Of a stretch of 64,000 nt of DNA, positions 1 through 8,916 are shown one piece after another (the first letter of the stretch is position 1; every line of letters begins with the position of its first letter). Under the pieces are notes generated by a model. That model was not told where the DNA came from. It did no database searches and was given only the letters and a program-made list of their open reading frames with translations. This DNA comes from Paraburkholderia sp. C35 (GTDB lineage Bacteria > Pseudomonadota > Gammaproteobacteria > Burkholderiales > Burkholderiaceae), in contig NZ_QBUY01000011.1 in the NCBI RefSeq assembly GCF_003121405.1, forward strand, positions 1-64,000. The letters run 5' to 3'. The position numbers were made by a program, and so were the translations under genes.

Positions 1-17
1 GACGTGTATAAGAGACA
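1..17. other. Residual Nextera transposon mosaic-end adapter at contig edge
   Basis: The first bases, GACGTGTATAAGAGACA, match the Nextera mosaic end (AGATGTGTATAAGAGACAG) from its second base with a single mismatch. In the reading frame of the overlapping aldehyde dehydrogenase, the family sequence is intact down to a Ser-Ser-Tyr-Gly motif and then turns into Cys-Leu-Leu-Tyr-Thr, which is the translated adapter. This is a library artefact, not genomic DNA. Confidence 0.88.
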
Positions 18-1394
18 ACCATAGCTCGACGCCTTGCGGCCACCGAATGGCACGTGATAATCCGTGCCCGCTGTCGGCAGATTGACCATCACGCAGCCGG
101 CTTTCGCGTTGCGGCGGAAATGCGTGGCGTGACGCAGCGACTGCGTGACGATGCCGGCAGTGAGGCCGAACTGCGTGTCGTTCGCGACGGACAATGCCTC
201 GTCGTAGTCGCGCACAGGAATCACACAGGCGATCGGCCCGAAGATTTCGTCGCGATTGATCTGCATGTCGTTGCGACCATCGTCGAACAGCGCGGGCGAC
301 ATGCAGAAAGCGCGCTCAGGATGCGCCAGCGCTTCGCCGCCGCATACGAGCCTCGCACCTTCCTTTTGACCTAGCGCGACATAGCGCAAGTTCGCTTCCA
401 GCTGACGTGCATCGACGACCGGACCCATCTGCACGCCGTCCTCGAGCGCACGCCCGACGCGCACACTGCGCAACCGTTGCGCGAGCCGTTCGACGAACGC
501 GGCATGAATGCCTGGCGTGACGAGCAGGCGCGACGATGCCGTGCATTTTTGCCCGGTGCCGGAGTAAGCCCCGGTGAATGCGCAATCGACGGCGAGATCG
601 AGATCGGCGTCGTCCAGCACGACGAGCGCATTCTTGCTGCCCATCTCCATCTGCAGCTTGATCAGTTGCGGCGCGGCGACGGCGGCGAGACGGCGGCCCG
701 TTTCAAGCGAGCCGGTAAACGAAATGCCGTCCACACCATCCGACGTCGCGAGCGCATGGCCGATTGCCGCGCCTGGCCCCATCAACAGATTGAACGTCCC
801 CGGCGGCAATGCCGCCTGGCGACTGATGATTTCGGTCAGCGCCCACGCGCTGGCGGGCGTCAGGTTAGCCGGCTTGAACAGCACGGCATTGCCGAAAGCG
901 AGCGCGGGCGCGATCTTCCAGCTCGCGGTGGCGATCGGGAAATTCCACGGTGTGACGATGCCAACCACGCCCAGCGGCTCCCGCTGGATATCGATCTCGA
1001 TGCCTGCGCGCACCGAGTCGGCCTTACCGCCAAGTTGCCGGAGCACTTCGGCAGCGAAGTAATGGAAGAACTGCCCTGCTCGTGCCACTTCGCCGACACC
1101 TTCGCCGAGCGTTTTGCCTTCCTCCCGCGCCAGCAGCCGTCCCAGTTCATCACGACGGGCGATCAGTTCGTCGCCGATCGCGCGCAGCACGTCATGGCGC
1201 TGCTCGAGGCCGGTCGCGGCCCAGAGCGGTTGAGCGCGGCGCGCAGCCGCAATGGCCTCGCGAACCTGAGACGGCGTCGCCTGTGCGTAGAGGCCGATGA
1301 CGTCGTCCGTATCCGATGGGTTGCGGTTCTCGACCAAGGTCTCGCCAGACTGCCAGCGACCATCGATCCAGTTCAAAAAATTCTGCGAATTCAT
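18..1394 (-). CDS. NAD(P)+-dependent aldehyde dehydrogenase, C-terminus cut by contig edge
   Basis: Oxidises an aldehyde to a carboxylate in the cytoplasm. The frame opens at ATG 1394 and runs to the window edge without a stop (about 459 codons). Visible family landmarks are the EEGKTLGE segment, the cofactor-loop motif VTPWNFP, the general-base region with LQMEMGSKNALVV, the nucleophile motif GTGQKC, and the C-terminal FGGRKASSYG. The AGTDYHVPFGG ending resembles alpha-ketoglutaric semialdehyde dehydrogenases of pentose/hexarate pathways, but that substrate is inferred from memory of the family. About 25 C-terminal residues are missing because the contig ends in adapter. A LysR gene is divergent 104 bp away and is the likely regulator. 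Confidence 0.9.
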
Positions 1395-1423
1395 CTTCGA
1401 TCCCGATGCGATTGACAACAGGA

Positions 1424-1440
1424 CCGATTCTAAAAATCGG
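1424..1440. promoter_or_regulatory. Candidate LysR operator in divergent promoter
   Basis: Perfect inverted repeat CCGATT-N5-AATCGG in the AT-rich spacer between the aldehyde dehydrogenase and the divergent lysR gene. It contains T-N11-A geometry typical of LysR-type boxes. It lies 30 bp upstream of the dehydrogenase start. Binding is inferred. Confidence 0.5.
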
Positions 1441-1498
1441 CATAAAATAACCAAAGCCAATTTTTTTGATAATTTTATTTAACCTGCTTATATCCGCC

Positions 1499-2422
1499 AT
1501 GGACCGCCTTCCAGACGTGAAGATCGCGCAGTTGCGCCATTTCGTGGCCGTCATCGAACACGGCGGCTTCAAGGCGGCGGCGAAGGCGGTGTATCGCAGC
1601 CAGCCAGCGTTGTCGCTGTCTATCAAGGAACTGGAGAGCGTGCTGGGCACGGCGCTGTTCGAGAAAGGCAGCCATGCTGCGCCGACGCCATTCGGGCTGA
1701 TGTTCTACGGCGAAGCTCGCAAGCTCGTCGAACACTACGAACGCGCGATTGCATCTGCGATCGACGTCGCGAAGATGCGCGGCGGGCGGGTGCGCGTCGC
1801 TGCAGTGCCTTCTATCGCGCATGATTTGCTGCCGCACGCGATCAGCCGCTTCACGCAACGCCACCCTGGTATCGACCTGGAAGTGGAAGACGGAACCGCG
1901 ACATACATCCACGAGCGCGTTCGCTCGGGTGCGATCGACTTCGGTATCGCCGGGTCGCCTGGCGACGACAGGGAACTCAGCTTTACGCCGTTGCTTGCCG
2001 ATGTGATGTGTGTCGTCGTCAACACCGGCCATGCGCTGTTCAAGCGACGCCGCGTGGACTGGAAGGACCTGTCGGGCTATCGGCTGATCGGCAATGGCAC
2101 GATGCGGACCTTGCCGGAGCCAGTCCGTCGAGCGATGTCCGGACAGGAGGGCATTTTCATTGCCAACACCACGACCTTGCTGTCAGCCGTGGAGGGTGGC
2201 GTAGGGCTGACGGTGCTGCCCTATCTGGCGCAACAACGCCACCGTGACGCGCTGCGCTTCATACCGCTCGAAGCGCCGCGGGTCGAACGCGAAGTGGGTT
2301 TTATCGAACTGATGGGTCGCTCTCTCAGTCCAGCTGCGAATGCGTTGCGTGAGAGCTTTGTGGAGAATTTGCACGTCTCGGCGTTGCCGTCATATGTGCG
2401 GCGGCTTGTGTCGCTTTCTTAG
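1499..2422 (+). CDS. LysR-family transcriptional regulator
   Basis: Transcription factor of 307 aa. The N-terminal winged helix-turn-helix (about residues 5-65) has the characteristic pattern of a phenylalanine/glycine-rich helix followed by AVYRSQPALSLSIKELE. The rest is the periplasmic-binding-protein-like effector domain. The frame is open upstream to 1466, but the ATG at 1499 starts directly before the conserved DNA-binding domain and follows the AT-rich intergenic spacer, so it is preferred. The gene is divergent from the aldehyde dehydrogenase and probably controls it through the palindrome in between. The stop codon is TAG. The effector is unknown. Confidence 0.92.
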   Translation: MDRLPDVKIAQLRHFVAVIEHGGFKAAAKAVYRSQPALSLSIKELESVLGTALFEKGSHAAPTPFGLMFYGEARKLVEHYERAIASAIDVAKMRGGRVRVAAVPSIAHDLLPHAISRFTQRHPGIDLEVEDGTATYIHERVRSGAIDFGIAGSPGDDRELSFTPLLADVMCVVVNTGHALFKRRRVDWKDLSGYRLIGNGTMRTLPEPVRRAMSGQEGIFIANTTTLLSAVEGGVGLTVLPYLAQQRHRDALRFIPLEAPRVEREVGFIELMGRSLSPAANALRESFVENLHVSALPSYVRRLVSLS

Positions 2423-2536
2423 CCGGGTGCTGAGATCACTGTCTGCTTGTTGCCCTGACAGTCGCTTCAAGCGGCAGAGGCGGGTGTCGTTTAGCGTTGT
2501 GCGACGGCTGCCCGGTATCGCCCCCCTGTAACCGGC

Positions 2537-3319
2537 CTATTTCGGCGGCGCCCAATCATCAATACCATTGTTGACGAAGATTGCCTTGACCGTGCCGTCC
2601 GCTTCGAGCTTCGCCAGCGACCGGTTTATTTTTTCAAGCAGCGCACTATTTCCCTTTCGTACCGCAATGCCGATCCGAGGCTTGGGTGACTGCGACTGGT
2701 ACGAACTCGCAATCCGCAATGCTGCAAGTCGGCCGTGTCTGGACGCATATATCGTGTCAGGGCAGGACGTGACGGCGGCCTTGATCTGGCCTGAAGCCAC
2801 CGCCGACCACGCGTCTTCCAGCGTGTCATAGATCCTGATTTCGGAGAAACCGCCAGTCCGTTGCAGGAGCGCTAGTTGAATGCTTCCCTTCTGCGCGCCC
2901 ACCGGAAAATTTTTGAGGTCTGCCAGACTTCGATAGGCCGTCGTGTCGTTCGCCAGCACGACGACAACTTCTGTTGGCGCGTTATAAACCGGGTTGCTGA
3001 AATCGACCTGCTCTGCGCGTGCAGGCGTGATCGCCATGTTCGTGGCGATCATATCGATCTTGCCGCCGGCCAGCGCGGGGATCAGGTCGCCGAATATCAT
3101 GACCTGATACTGGACTGGCAGGCCTGCATCTTTGGCGATGGCGTTCGTCAGGTCGACGAAGACTCCAGAGAGCGCATTCGAGTTCTTGTCATGGAAAACC
3201 CAGGGCTGCACGTCCTGACCTGCTACCTTGAGCGGTTGCTGCATCAAGGAAGGCGCTGAGCAACCTGTCGCGCCCAGCGAGACAGCCGTCGCGATCACCA
3301 ATTTGCTGAACCAGTTCAT
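2537..3319 (-). CDS. Orphan solute-binding protein, family 3 (amino-acid type), probable lipoprotein
   Basis: Extracytoplasmic binding protein of 260 aa of the type that feeds polar amino-acid ABC importers. The N-terminus has a hydrophobic signal segment ending in GATGC, a plausible though not ideal lipobox, suggesting a lipid-anchored Cys. The body has the family 3 landmarks: GGKIDMIATNMAITPARAEQVDFS near residue 90, cut into its pieces a domain-1 ligand-binding stretch, then a RxGIAVRKG segment and a C-terminal helix with ADGTVKAIF. An upstream in-frame ATG exists at 3379, but ATG 3319 is preceded by a strong GAGGGGG ribosome site. No permease or ATPase is adjacent, so the protein is an orphan. 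Confidence 0.85.
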   Translation of the reverse strand: MNWFSKLVIATAVSLGATGCSAPSLMQQPLKVAGQDVQPWVFHDKNSNALSGVFVDLTNAIAKDAGLPVQYQVMIFGDLIPALAGGKIDMIATNMAITPARAEQVDFSNPVYNAPTEVVVVLANDTTAYRSLADLKNFPVGAQKGSIQLALLQRTGGFSEIRIYDTLEDAWSAVASGQIKAAVTSCPDTIYASRHGRLAALRIASSYQSQSPKPRIGIAVRKGNSALLEKINRSLAKLEADGTVKAIFVNNGIDDWAPPK

Positions 3320-3544
3320 GACGCCCCCTCGTGAAATGAGCGGTGGCTGTCGGCGCTCTTGAATGCCGTGAGTCTGCAAGGACCGACGAACCCATCGGAG
3401 TATGTATCAGCTAACCGTTTAGTGAGGGCCACAATATCGGCAGAAATAGCCGCGCAGCTGACATTTGCCTTTATCGCTTGTTCTAGCGTACGGGACCATG
3501 CTGATATGCTCGGGGGTCTCGCCTGTATCCGCCGAAGCGCACTG

Positions 3545-3970
3545 TCACTGCCAGTCGCAGCTGCCTGTGCCAGTCACAGCACCTGACTTCAATCCAAACG
3601 CGGTTTTCTTGCCGCTTTTCCTGTTGATATAAATCATCGATGCGAGCATCGTTCCCTGGCTCACCATCTGATATTCGCCCGTGACCTGCTTGCCGTAGAC
3701 TTCGACCCAGGTAGCGGTGACTTCTTCGGGTGCGTTCTTGTCCAGTACTTCAGACGTTGATTCGGCCAGTATCAACGGGATGGCCTGGCGGGAATTCTGA
3801 TACTTGACGAACCCCCACGACAACTGGCTCGACGAATCAGAATAGATCTGCATTTCGAAATTTGTCGGCTTCGCTCCACCTGAACCAAAGCAAAACGTGT
3901 CATGACTTATTTCCGCATGGGCGATTAGAGGAGCGAAAAGTAAAGCGGCCGTAAAGCGTGGTGCCTTCAT
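3545..3970 (-). CDS. Small secreted protein of unknown function
   Basis: A 141-aa protein that I do not recognise. It begins with a short cleavable signal peptide (MKAPRF, a hydrophobic core, then AHAE). The mature part is polar, has one Cys near the start and one three residues from the end (a possible disulphide pair), and looks beta-rich. Codon usage matches its neighbours. It stands alone, and the 165 bp towards the solute-binding protein and the 238 bp towards the dehydrogenase contain nothing I can identify. A role in the envelope or periplasm follows only from the signal peptide. Confidence 0.65.
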   Translation of the reverse strand: MKAPRFTAALLFAPLIAHAEISHDTFCFGSGGAKPTNFEMQIYSDSSSQLSWGFVKYQNSRQAIPLILAESTSEVLDKNAPEEVTATWVEVYGKQVTGEYQMVSQGTMLASMIYINRKSGKKTAFGLKSGAVTGTGSCDWQ

Positions 3971-4208
3971 ATGTTTTATGGAATCAGGGTTCTTGCAGTA
4001 TCAAAGATTCATCGATTGAGTGTTGCGTAGCATGGAACCTTATCTTGATCTTTGGGTGCGGTGGATACCACCTGTTTCCGTCACGGTGGCGTCCCTGCGA
4101 ATCGAAAACGGGCTCCTTTGCACGATTACGCCGCCAGACGAACGTAAGTGAAGTCGAACTGCCGAAGAATACATCGTCGTATCTGCATCCACCTCTCCTC
4201 ATATCCCG

Positions 4209-5150
4209 CTACGGAATCTGAGAAAGACTTCGCTTCGCCTCCAGTAACTGAATCAACAGTTCAACGCGCTGACGAAGCATTTCTGGAAAATCGTATGACC
4301 GAAGCTCCGCGTCGACGCCACTCGCAATCGACTCGATGTAGTCATCTGTTTCCGGATACGTACCCAGGTCTCTCGCCCACTCGCGCTGGGCTGGCCCAAG
4401 GTGCTGCAGCACATGCGTAATGCCGCCAGATCCCCCCGAAGCGTGCAGGTTCAGAAACGGACCGAGCAGCGCCCAGCGCAGGCCTGGACCGTAGGAAATC
4501 GCCGCATCGATATCCTCCACGGAAGCAACTCCGCGCTGTACCAGACTAATGGCTTCGCGCCATATCGCTACTTGCAGACGATTGGCGATATGACCTTTGA
4601 CTTCCTTGCCGACCCTGATGACCTTCTTCCCCGTTGACGCATAGAACGCCATGGTCTTCGCGACGTAGTCGGGCGACGTGAGTGCGCCCCCACCGACCTC
4701 GACCAACGGCATGAGATGAGACGGGTTGAATGGATGCCCGAGGACGATCCGCTCCGGATGCTTCGCCCCCGCCTGAATCTCGCTGATTGCCAGCCCGGAC
4801 GACGACGACGCGATAATCGCGTCCGGCCTCGCCGCCGATTCGATACCCGCGATCAGAGCACGTTTGACATCCAGACGTTCAGGGCCGCTTTCCTGAATGA
4901 AATCGGAATTCTGTACCGCCATGCCGACATCGGACGTGAATGTCAGCTTGTCTCGCGAAGCGCCGTTCGCCAGCCCAAGACGCTCGCCCACTGGCCAGCT
5001 ATCGGCGATCCAGTTTCTCAGGCGCGACTCGGCCTCGTGGCCGGGATCCGTCGCGGTGACGGTGAAACCATGCGCCAGAAAGTGTGTCGCCCAACCGGCG
5101 CCGATAACACCCGTGCCGACGACAGCAATGTGGTCGCCTCGCGTTGTCAT
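4209..5150 (-). CDS. 3-hydroxyacid/3-hydroxyacyl-CoA-type NAD+ dehydrogenase (L-carnitine dehydrogenase-like)
   Basis: Predicted to oxidise a beta-hydroxy acid to a beta-keto acid with NAD+. The 313-aa chain starts with a Rossmann motif VGTGVIGAGW (about residues 11-20), followed by the HAD-family QESGPERLD segment, the catalytic-His region VLGHPFNPSHLMPLVEV, and KGHIANRLQ before the helical C-terminal domain. Its length fits L-carnitine and L-gulonate dehydrogenases rather than the fatty-acid enzymes. The gene starts 3 bp after the BKACE stop, so the two are translationally close. A beta-hydroxy acid made into a beta-keto acid is exactly what a BKACE enzyme needs. The true substrate is not determined; carnitine is one option. 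Confidence 0.85.
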   Translation of the reverse strand: MTTRGDHIAVVGTGVIGAGWATHFLAHGFTVTATDPGHEAESRLRNWIADSWPVGERLGLANGASRDKLTFTSDVGMAVQNSDFIQESGPERLDVKRALIAGIESAARPDAIIASSSSGLAISEIQAGAKHPERIVLGHPFNPSHLMPLVEVGGGALTSPDYVAKTMAFYASTGKKVIRVGKEVKGHIANRLQVAIWREAISLVQRGVASVEDIDAAISYGPGLRWALLGPFLNLHASGGSGGITHVLQHLGPAQREWARDLGTYPETDDYIESIASGVDAELRSYDFPEMLRQRVELLIQLLEAKRSLSQIP

Positions 5151-5153
5151 AGC

Positions 5154-6074
5154 CTAAGCCTCCAGGCAGTCGGCGTCGCGCGTGACGCGCAACGGCCGCA
5201 GTCCAATGATCTCGCGCGCCTCATCCGGCGTGGCCGGCTCGTAACCCATCTCACGCACGAGGCGAACGAGCCGCTCGACAAGCTGCACATTGGTCGCCAG
5301 TTCACCGTGCCTGTAGTACAGATTGTCTTCGAGACCGACGCGCACATGCCCTCCCAGCAGCAGTGAGTTCATCGCGGCCGGCAGTTGCGCCGCGCCGATG
5401 GCGCTGACGTTGAAGACGGTCTGGCTGGGCAGATGATCGACCATCGTCTGCAGCAGACGGGGCGTATAGGGTAACGCACCCTGGAACGCATTGGCACCGA
5501 TCACGATATTGATAAAGTGCGGTGCATCGTCGAGTCCTTCATTGATGGCGCGCTGCACATCCTGGACGATGTCGGCGAGGCCGAACACTTCCCATTCGGG
5601 CTTGATGCCGCGTTCTTTCATCATGGTGGCGATCTGCCGGATTCGCGACGGCGGTGTCGCCACCAGGATCTCCTTGCCGCCAAAACTTGCGATCACGGTT
5701 TGTGCATCCAGCGTGCACATCTCGACGCCGTCACCTTGCATGCCCTTCAGACGTTCTTCCCACTGGATTTCCCAGAGGCCGTTGTCGAGTTCGCGAACCA
5801 TATCGCCATTGATGCCGCCGCCCGTGGAGTTGTTCAGGATGATGTCGCACCTGTCGCGAATCAGCCGGTTGATATGGCTATAGATCGCCGGATTGCAAGT
5901 GGCTTCGTCGTCGGGTCGGCGGGCATGCACTGCAACGACACTGGCGCCCGCGTTGTAGCAGCGGTAGGTGTCCTCGGCGATCTCCTGTGGCTGTGTCGGG
6001 AGATTGGGGTTCATTTTCTTGCTGGCCATGCCGCCGGTCGGGGCAACGGTCACGATGACTTTGGGTTTGCTCAT
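5154..6074 (-). CDS. Beta-keto acid cleavage enzyme (BKACE, DUF849)
   Basis: BKACE enzymes condense a beta-keto acid with acetyl-CoA to give acetoacetate and a new acyl-CoA. The 306-aa product is a TIM barrel with VTVAPTGG near residue 8, the ILNNSTGGG loop, and [11 protein letters not shown], which carries the Glu zinc ligand. The usual HxH zinc pair is changed: the first position is Ala48 and only His50 remains. The frame is open upstream to 6428, overlapping the MFS gene, but ATG 6074 has a GGAG site 8-11 bp ahead and begins at the family N-terminus. It lies in an operon between the permease and the dehydrogenase. The CoA product could be hydrolysed by the thioesterase at 8468. Confidence 0.9.
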   Translation of the reverse strand: MSKPKVIVTVAPTGGMASKKMNPNLPTQPQEIAEDTYRCYNAGASVVAVHARRPDDEATCNPAIYSHINRLIRDRCDIILNNSTGGGINGDMVRELDNGLWEIQWEERLKGMQGDGVEMCTLDAQTVIASFGGKEILVATPPSRIRQIATMMKERGIKPEWEVFGLADIVQDVQRAINEGLDDAPHFINIVIGANAFQGALPYTPRLLQTMVDHLPSQTVFNVSAIGAAQLPAAMNSLLLGGHVRVGLEDNLYYRHGELATNVQLVERLVRLVREMGYEPATPDEAREIIGLRPLRVTRDADCLEA

Positions 6075-6115
6075 GGTGAACCACTCCGGAGTTGAAACTG
6101 ATTGAAAGAAGAGGA

Positions 6116-7501
6116 TTAACTGTGGCGACGCGCCTGGTGCGCGTCCGCGCCATCGGCGGGGCCCACCCGGACCGCGCTCTTCGGCAGCCCCAGCAGGATC
6201 GTCAGCCCGCCGCCGACGACAACCGCGGTCAAGGCCAGCAGACCCATCTGGATGCTGCCCGTCGCGCTCTTGATCCAGCCGATCAGCGTCGGGCTGACAA
6301 AGCCGCCTAGGATGCCCAGCGAACTGACGACGGCAATGCCGGCTGCGGCAGCGTCCCGGCCCAGATAGGTCGGAGGAATCGACCAGAACAGCGAGCCGCC
6401 TCCGAAAATGAAGACCGCGGCCACGCACAGTAGGACCATCACGGGCACGACGGCGGTGCCGACGAACGAAGCCGAGGCAAGGACGATCGCACCGAGGGCC
6501 AGCGTTCCCCCTACATGCCAGCGCCGCTCCTTGAAGCGATCCGAACTGCGGCTAATGACGAGAACACCGAGCGCGCCGAACACATAGGGCACGGCCGTGT
6601 ACCAGCCGATCGTGGCGATCGGCGCGATACCCAGCCCTTTGATCATCGTCGGCAACCAGAACGTCAGCGTGTAGACGGCGCAAGCGCAGCAAAAGTAGAC
6701 GAACGCCAGCACATAGATCTTCGGGTCGGTCAGCGCCGCTGTGAGATGGCCATGACGTCGAGCCGTGGTCTTGCCGCTCTGATCCGCATCCAGCACCGAG
6801 TGCACCAGTCCCTTCTCCGCGTCATTCAGCCATGTAGCGCGGGCCGGGCGATCCGGAAGCATGCAATACAGCAGAACCCCCAGCAGGACCGTCGGCAGGC
6901 CCTCGACGAGGAATAGCCATTGCCAGCCATGCATGCCGCCAAGGCCTTCCAGGCGGCTCATGATCGTTCCCGACAACGGGCCACCGAGGACACCCGTGAT
7001 CGGCATGCCGAACAGGAACAGACCGGTCACACGACCGCGGCGCTGGCTCGGATACCAGTAGGTCAGATAGAGAATGATGCCTGGGAAGAAGCCCGCTTCG
7101 AACACGCCGAGCATCAGTCTGATTGCATAGAATTGCCACGGCGCCGTGACGAACGCGGTGGCCGCGGAAGTGAGGCCCCAAAGCACCATGATTCGCAGGA
7201 ACGTGAGTCGCGCGCCGATCCTTTCCAACAGCAGATTGCTCGGCACCTCGAATAGCAGATACGTCAGAAAGAAAACACCTGCGCCGAGGCCATATACCGC
7301 GTCGGAAAACGCGAGGTCCTGCTTCATCTGCAACTGCGCATAGCCGATGTTGATCCGGTCGAGGAATGCGCAGATGTAGGCGATCAGAATCAGCGGCATC
7401 ACGCGCCAGCTGATTTTTCGAAAGACGGCGTCTTCTGCTGTGTGATCCGACGGACGCTCGACAAGTGCGCCTACGGGGGGCAGTGATTGGGCGCGATGCA
7501 T
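6116..7501 (-). CDS. MFS permease, anion:cation symporter-like family
   Basis: Inner-membrane secondary transporter of 461 aa with about 12 predicted membrane segments. The MFS signature follows the first segment: [14 protein letters not shown], which is the pattern of the anion:cation symporter (tartrate/phthalate/glucarate) branch, with [20 protein letters not shown] in segment 4-5. ATG 7501 is chosen over 7528 because CAGGAGA lies seven bases ahead of it. It is the first gene of the operon with BKACE and the dehydrogenase, so it probably imports their hydroxy-acid substrate. A perfect Crp-type palindrome lies 54-75 bp upstream of the start. Confidence 0.92.
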   Translation of the reverse strand: MHRAQSLPPVGALVERPSDHTAEDAVFRKISWRVMPLILIAYICAFLDRINIGYAQLQMKQDLAFSDAVYGLGAGVFFLTYLLFEVPSNLLLERIGARLTFLRIMVLWGLTSAATAFVTAPWQFYAIRLMLGVFEAGFFPGIILYLTYWYPSQRRGRVTGLFLFGMPITGVLGGPLSGTIMSRLEGLGGMHGWQWLFLVEGLPTVLLGVLLYCMLPDRPARATWLNDAEKGLVHSVLDADQSGKTTARRHGHLTAALTDPKIYVLAFVYFCCACAVYTLTFWLPTMIKGLGIAPIATIGWYTAVPYVFGALGVLVISRSSDRFKERRWHVGGTLALGAIVLASASFVGTAVVPVMVLLCVAAVFIFGGGSLFWSIPPTYLGRDAAAAGIAVVSSLGILGGFVSPTLIGWIKSATGSIQMGLLALTAVVVGGGLTILLGLPKSAVRVGPADGADAHQARRHS

Positions 7502-7554
7502 TGCGTGTCTCCTGGTCATGTATGACACGCATTATTTCGGGCGACCGCCGCCGC

Positions 7555-7576
7555 AACTGTCGATCGCGCGACAGTT
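7555..7576. promoter_or_regulatory. Crp-type operator, AACTGTCG-N6-CGACAGTT
   Basis: A perfect 8-bp inverted repeat with a 6-bp spacer, the geometry of CRP-family sites (TGTGA-N6-TCACA). It lies upstream of the MFS-BKACE-dehydrogenase operon and just beyond the 3' end of the Crp-type regulator gene. Its inner half-sites TGTCG/CGACA recur with the same spacing at 8396-8411. Binding by the neighbouring regulator is inferred from that recurrence. Confidence 0.65.
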
Positions 7577-7649
7577 GGGGGCAGCGTAAACACCGAGTCG
7601 TCAGGCGCCCCGGACCGGATGCTTCAGTGGCTGAACAAGGAATACGTTG

Positions 7650-8354
7650 CTATCTGGCCAAGGCGTCGAGCCCTGGCACATCCAGCACGACGATGCCGCC
7701 GTATTCGGTGCGCACGAGGCCAGCATGCTTGAAGCGGGTCATTGCCTTGTTGCACGTTTGACGCGACACGCCGGCCAGGTTGGCGAGTTCCTCCTGGGAT
7801 AACGGCAGGTACTCTGCACCGCTCGGATTGGACAGCGGGTGCACCATACCCACCAGTGCTCTGGCAACAAGGTTGTCGGTATCGAGCAGTCCGTGTGCGA
7901 CAGCCGCGCCCATGAACCAGTGCAGACGTTCGTTGACCTGCAGCAGCAGAAATTCGTTGAACGAGGGCTCGCGCTCGCGAAGCCAATGGAAGGTTGCGCG
8001 TGGAAGCTGCGCAACGCGGCTGTCGCGCAATGCGATGAGATCCGACTCGCGCGGGGCGTTGCGGATCAACGTGCCCTCGCCGAACCAGCTTCCGACCGAC
8101 TGCCCGCCTAACGTGACGGTATGTCCGTCGCGTGCGGTGATCGACCATTTGATCACGCCTTCGAGCACGCCAAACCACGCGTGTTGTCGTTCACCGTGAT
8201 GCCCGAGCACTTGACCCGCTGCGACGGAACGCTCCGACAGGTCAGCGCGCACGCGTGACTGCGTGGTTTCATCCAGCTTGACGAACCACGGCGACCTGGC
8301 GAGCAGTTCATCGAGCGTAAGCGACACCGTCGCCGTGCGCTTTTGCCGCGTCAT
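7650..8354 (-). CDS. Crp/Fnr-family transcriptional regulator
   Basis: Regulator of 234 aa: an N-terminal cyclic-nucleotide-binding-type beta barrel (about residues 25-140, with GSWFGEGTLI) and a C-terminal helix-turn-helix (LSQEELANLAGVSRQTCNKAM, read as two pieces around residues 185-210). I see no Cys cluster for an Fe-S centre, so an Fnr-like oxygen sensor is unlikely. The frame is open to 8435, but ATG 8354 opens the conserved part. It is divergent from the thioesterase-SDR pair and co-oriented with the MFS-BKACE operon. Sites of TGTCG-N6-CGACA type lie in front of both, so it probably controls both and itself. Confidence 0.92.
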   Translation of the reverse strand: MTRQKRTATVSLTLDELLARSPWFVKLDETTQSRVRADLSERSVAAGQVLGHHGERQHAWFGVLEGVIKWSITARDGHTVTLGGQSVGSWFGEGTLIRNAPRESDLIALRDSRVAQLPRATFHWLREREPSFNEFLLLQVNERLHWFMGAAVAHGLLDTDNLVARALVGMVHPLSNPSGAEYLPLSQEELANLAGVSRQTCNKAMTRFKHAGLVRTEYGGIVVLDVPGLDALAR

Positions 8355-8395
8355 TCCCGTCCCTCCGGGCGACGCGCCCGGTCGCCGATGCGAAA

Positions 8396-8411
8396 TGTCG
8401 CTGCATCGACA
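8396..8411. promoter_or_regulatory. Crp-type operator, TGTCG-N6-CGACA
   Basis: Perfect 5-bp inverted repeat with 6-bp spacer in the divergent promoter between the Crp-type regulator and the thioesterase gene. It has the same half-sites and spacing as the element at 7555-7576. A third half-site TGTCG follows at 8413-8417. The position suits autoregulation and control of the thioesterase-SDR unit. Confidence 0.6.
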
Positions 8412-8467
8412 GTGTCGTGCGGGCAATACACGCACAATGGCTGAACTGGAAGCAGGAGCATATATCC

Positions 8468-8881
8468 GTGAGTAAAGAAACCGTTTATCGAATCGATGTG
8501 CAATTCGGCGATTGCGACCCGGCTGGAATCGTCTTTTTCCCGAACTTTTCGCGCTGGATGGACGCCGCCTCGCACGATTATTTTATACAGTGCGGGCTGC
8601 CGCCATGGCGGGAGATGCAAGCGCTACCCAACTGCATCGGCGCGCCGCTGCTGGAATTCCACACGCGCTTTCACACCTCGGCGACTTACGGCGAAAATCT
8701 GGCGGTACATACGCGTGTCGAGGAATGGCGCGGCAAGGTGTTTATCCAGAGCCATCGCATCGTGCGCGACGATACGCTGATCTGCGAGGGTCACGCGACA
8801 CGCGCCTTGTGTATCAGGCAGGACGATGGACGTCTCAAGGCCGTCGGCGTTCCTGACTTCATCCGTGCCGCCTGCGAGTGA
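8468..8881 (+). CDS. Acyl-CoA thioesterase, 4-hydroxybenzoyl-CoA thioesterase (hotdog) family
   Basis: Hydrolyses an acyl-CoA in the cytoplasm. The 137-aa hotdog-fold protein has the family motif FGDCDPAGIVFFPNF at residues 11-25, whose Asp is the catalytic residue of the 4HBT class. A GTG at 8468 is the likely start: GGAG lies nine bases before it and the encoded protein begins at the usual SKETVYRI position. The frame is open further up to 8417, without family similarity. It is transcribed divergently from the Crp-type regulator. In carnitine clusters a thioesterase releases betaine from betainyl-CoA after BKACE, so this one may release the acid from the BKACE product. That is inference. 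Confidence 0.88.
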   Translation: MSKETVYRIDVQFGDCDPAGIVFFPNFSRWMDAASHDYFIQCGLPPWREMQALPNCIGAPLLEFHTRFHTSATYGENLAVHTRVEEWRGKVFIQSHRIVRDDTLICEGHATRALCIRQDDGRLKAVGVPDFIRAACE

Positions 8882-8916
8882 GCGGCGAGCATGAACCGGA
8901 CGGAAAGGAGAGTTTG

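Noticed and set aside
477..1415. Long plus-strand open frame overlapping the aldehyde dehydrogenase
   Set aside because: Arg/His/Ala-rich translation without any domain, antisense to a gene with complete family motifs. It is a high-GC shadow frame.
5154..6428. Long 424-aa version of the BKACE protein
   Set aside because: The extra 118 residues overlap the MFS gene and are Arg/Gly/Pro-rich without similarity. ATG 6074 has its own ribosome site.
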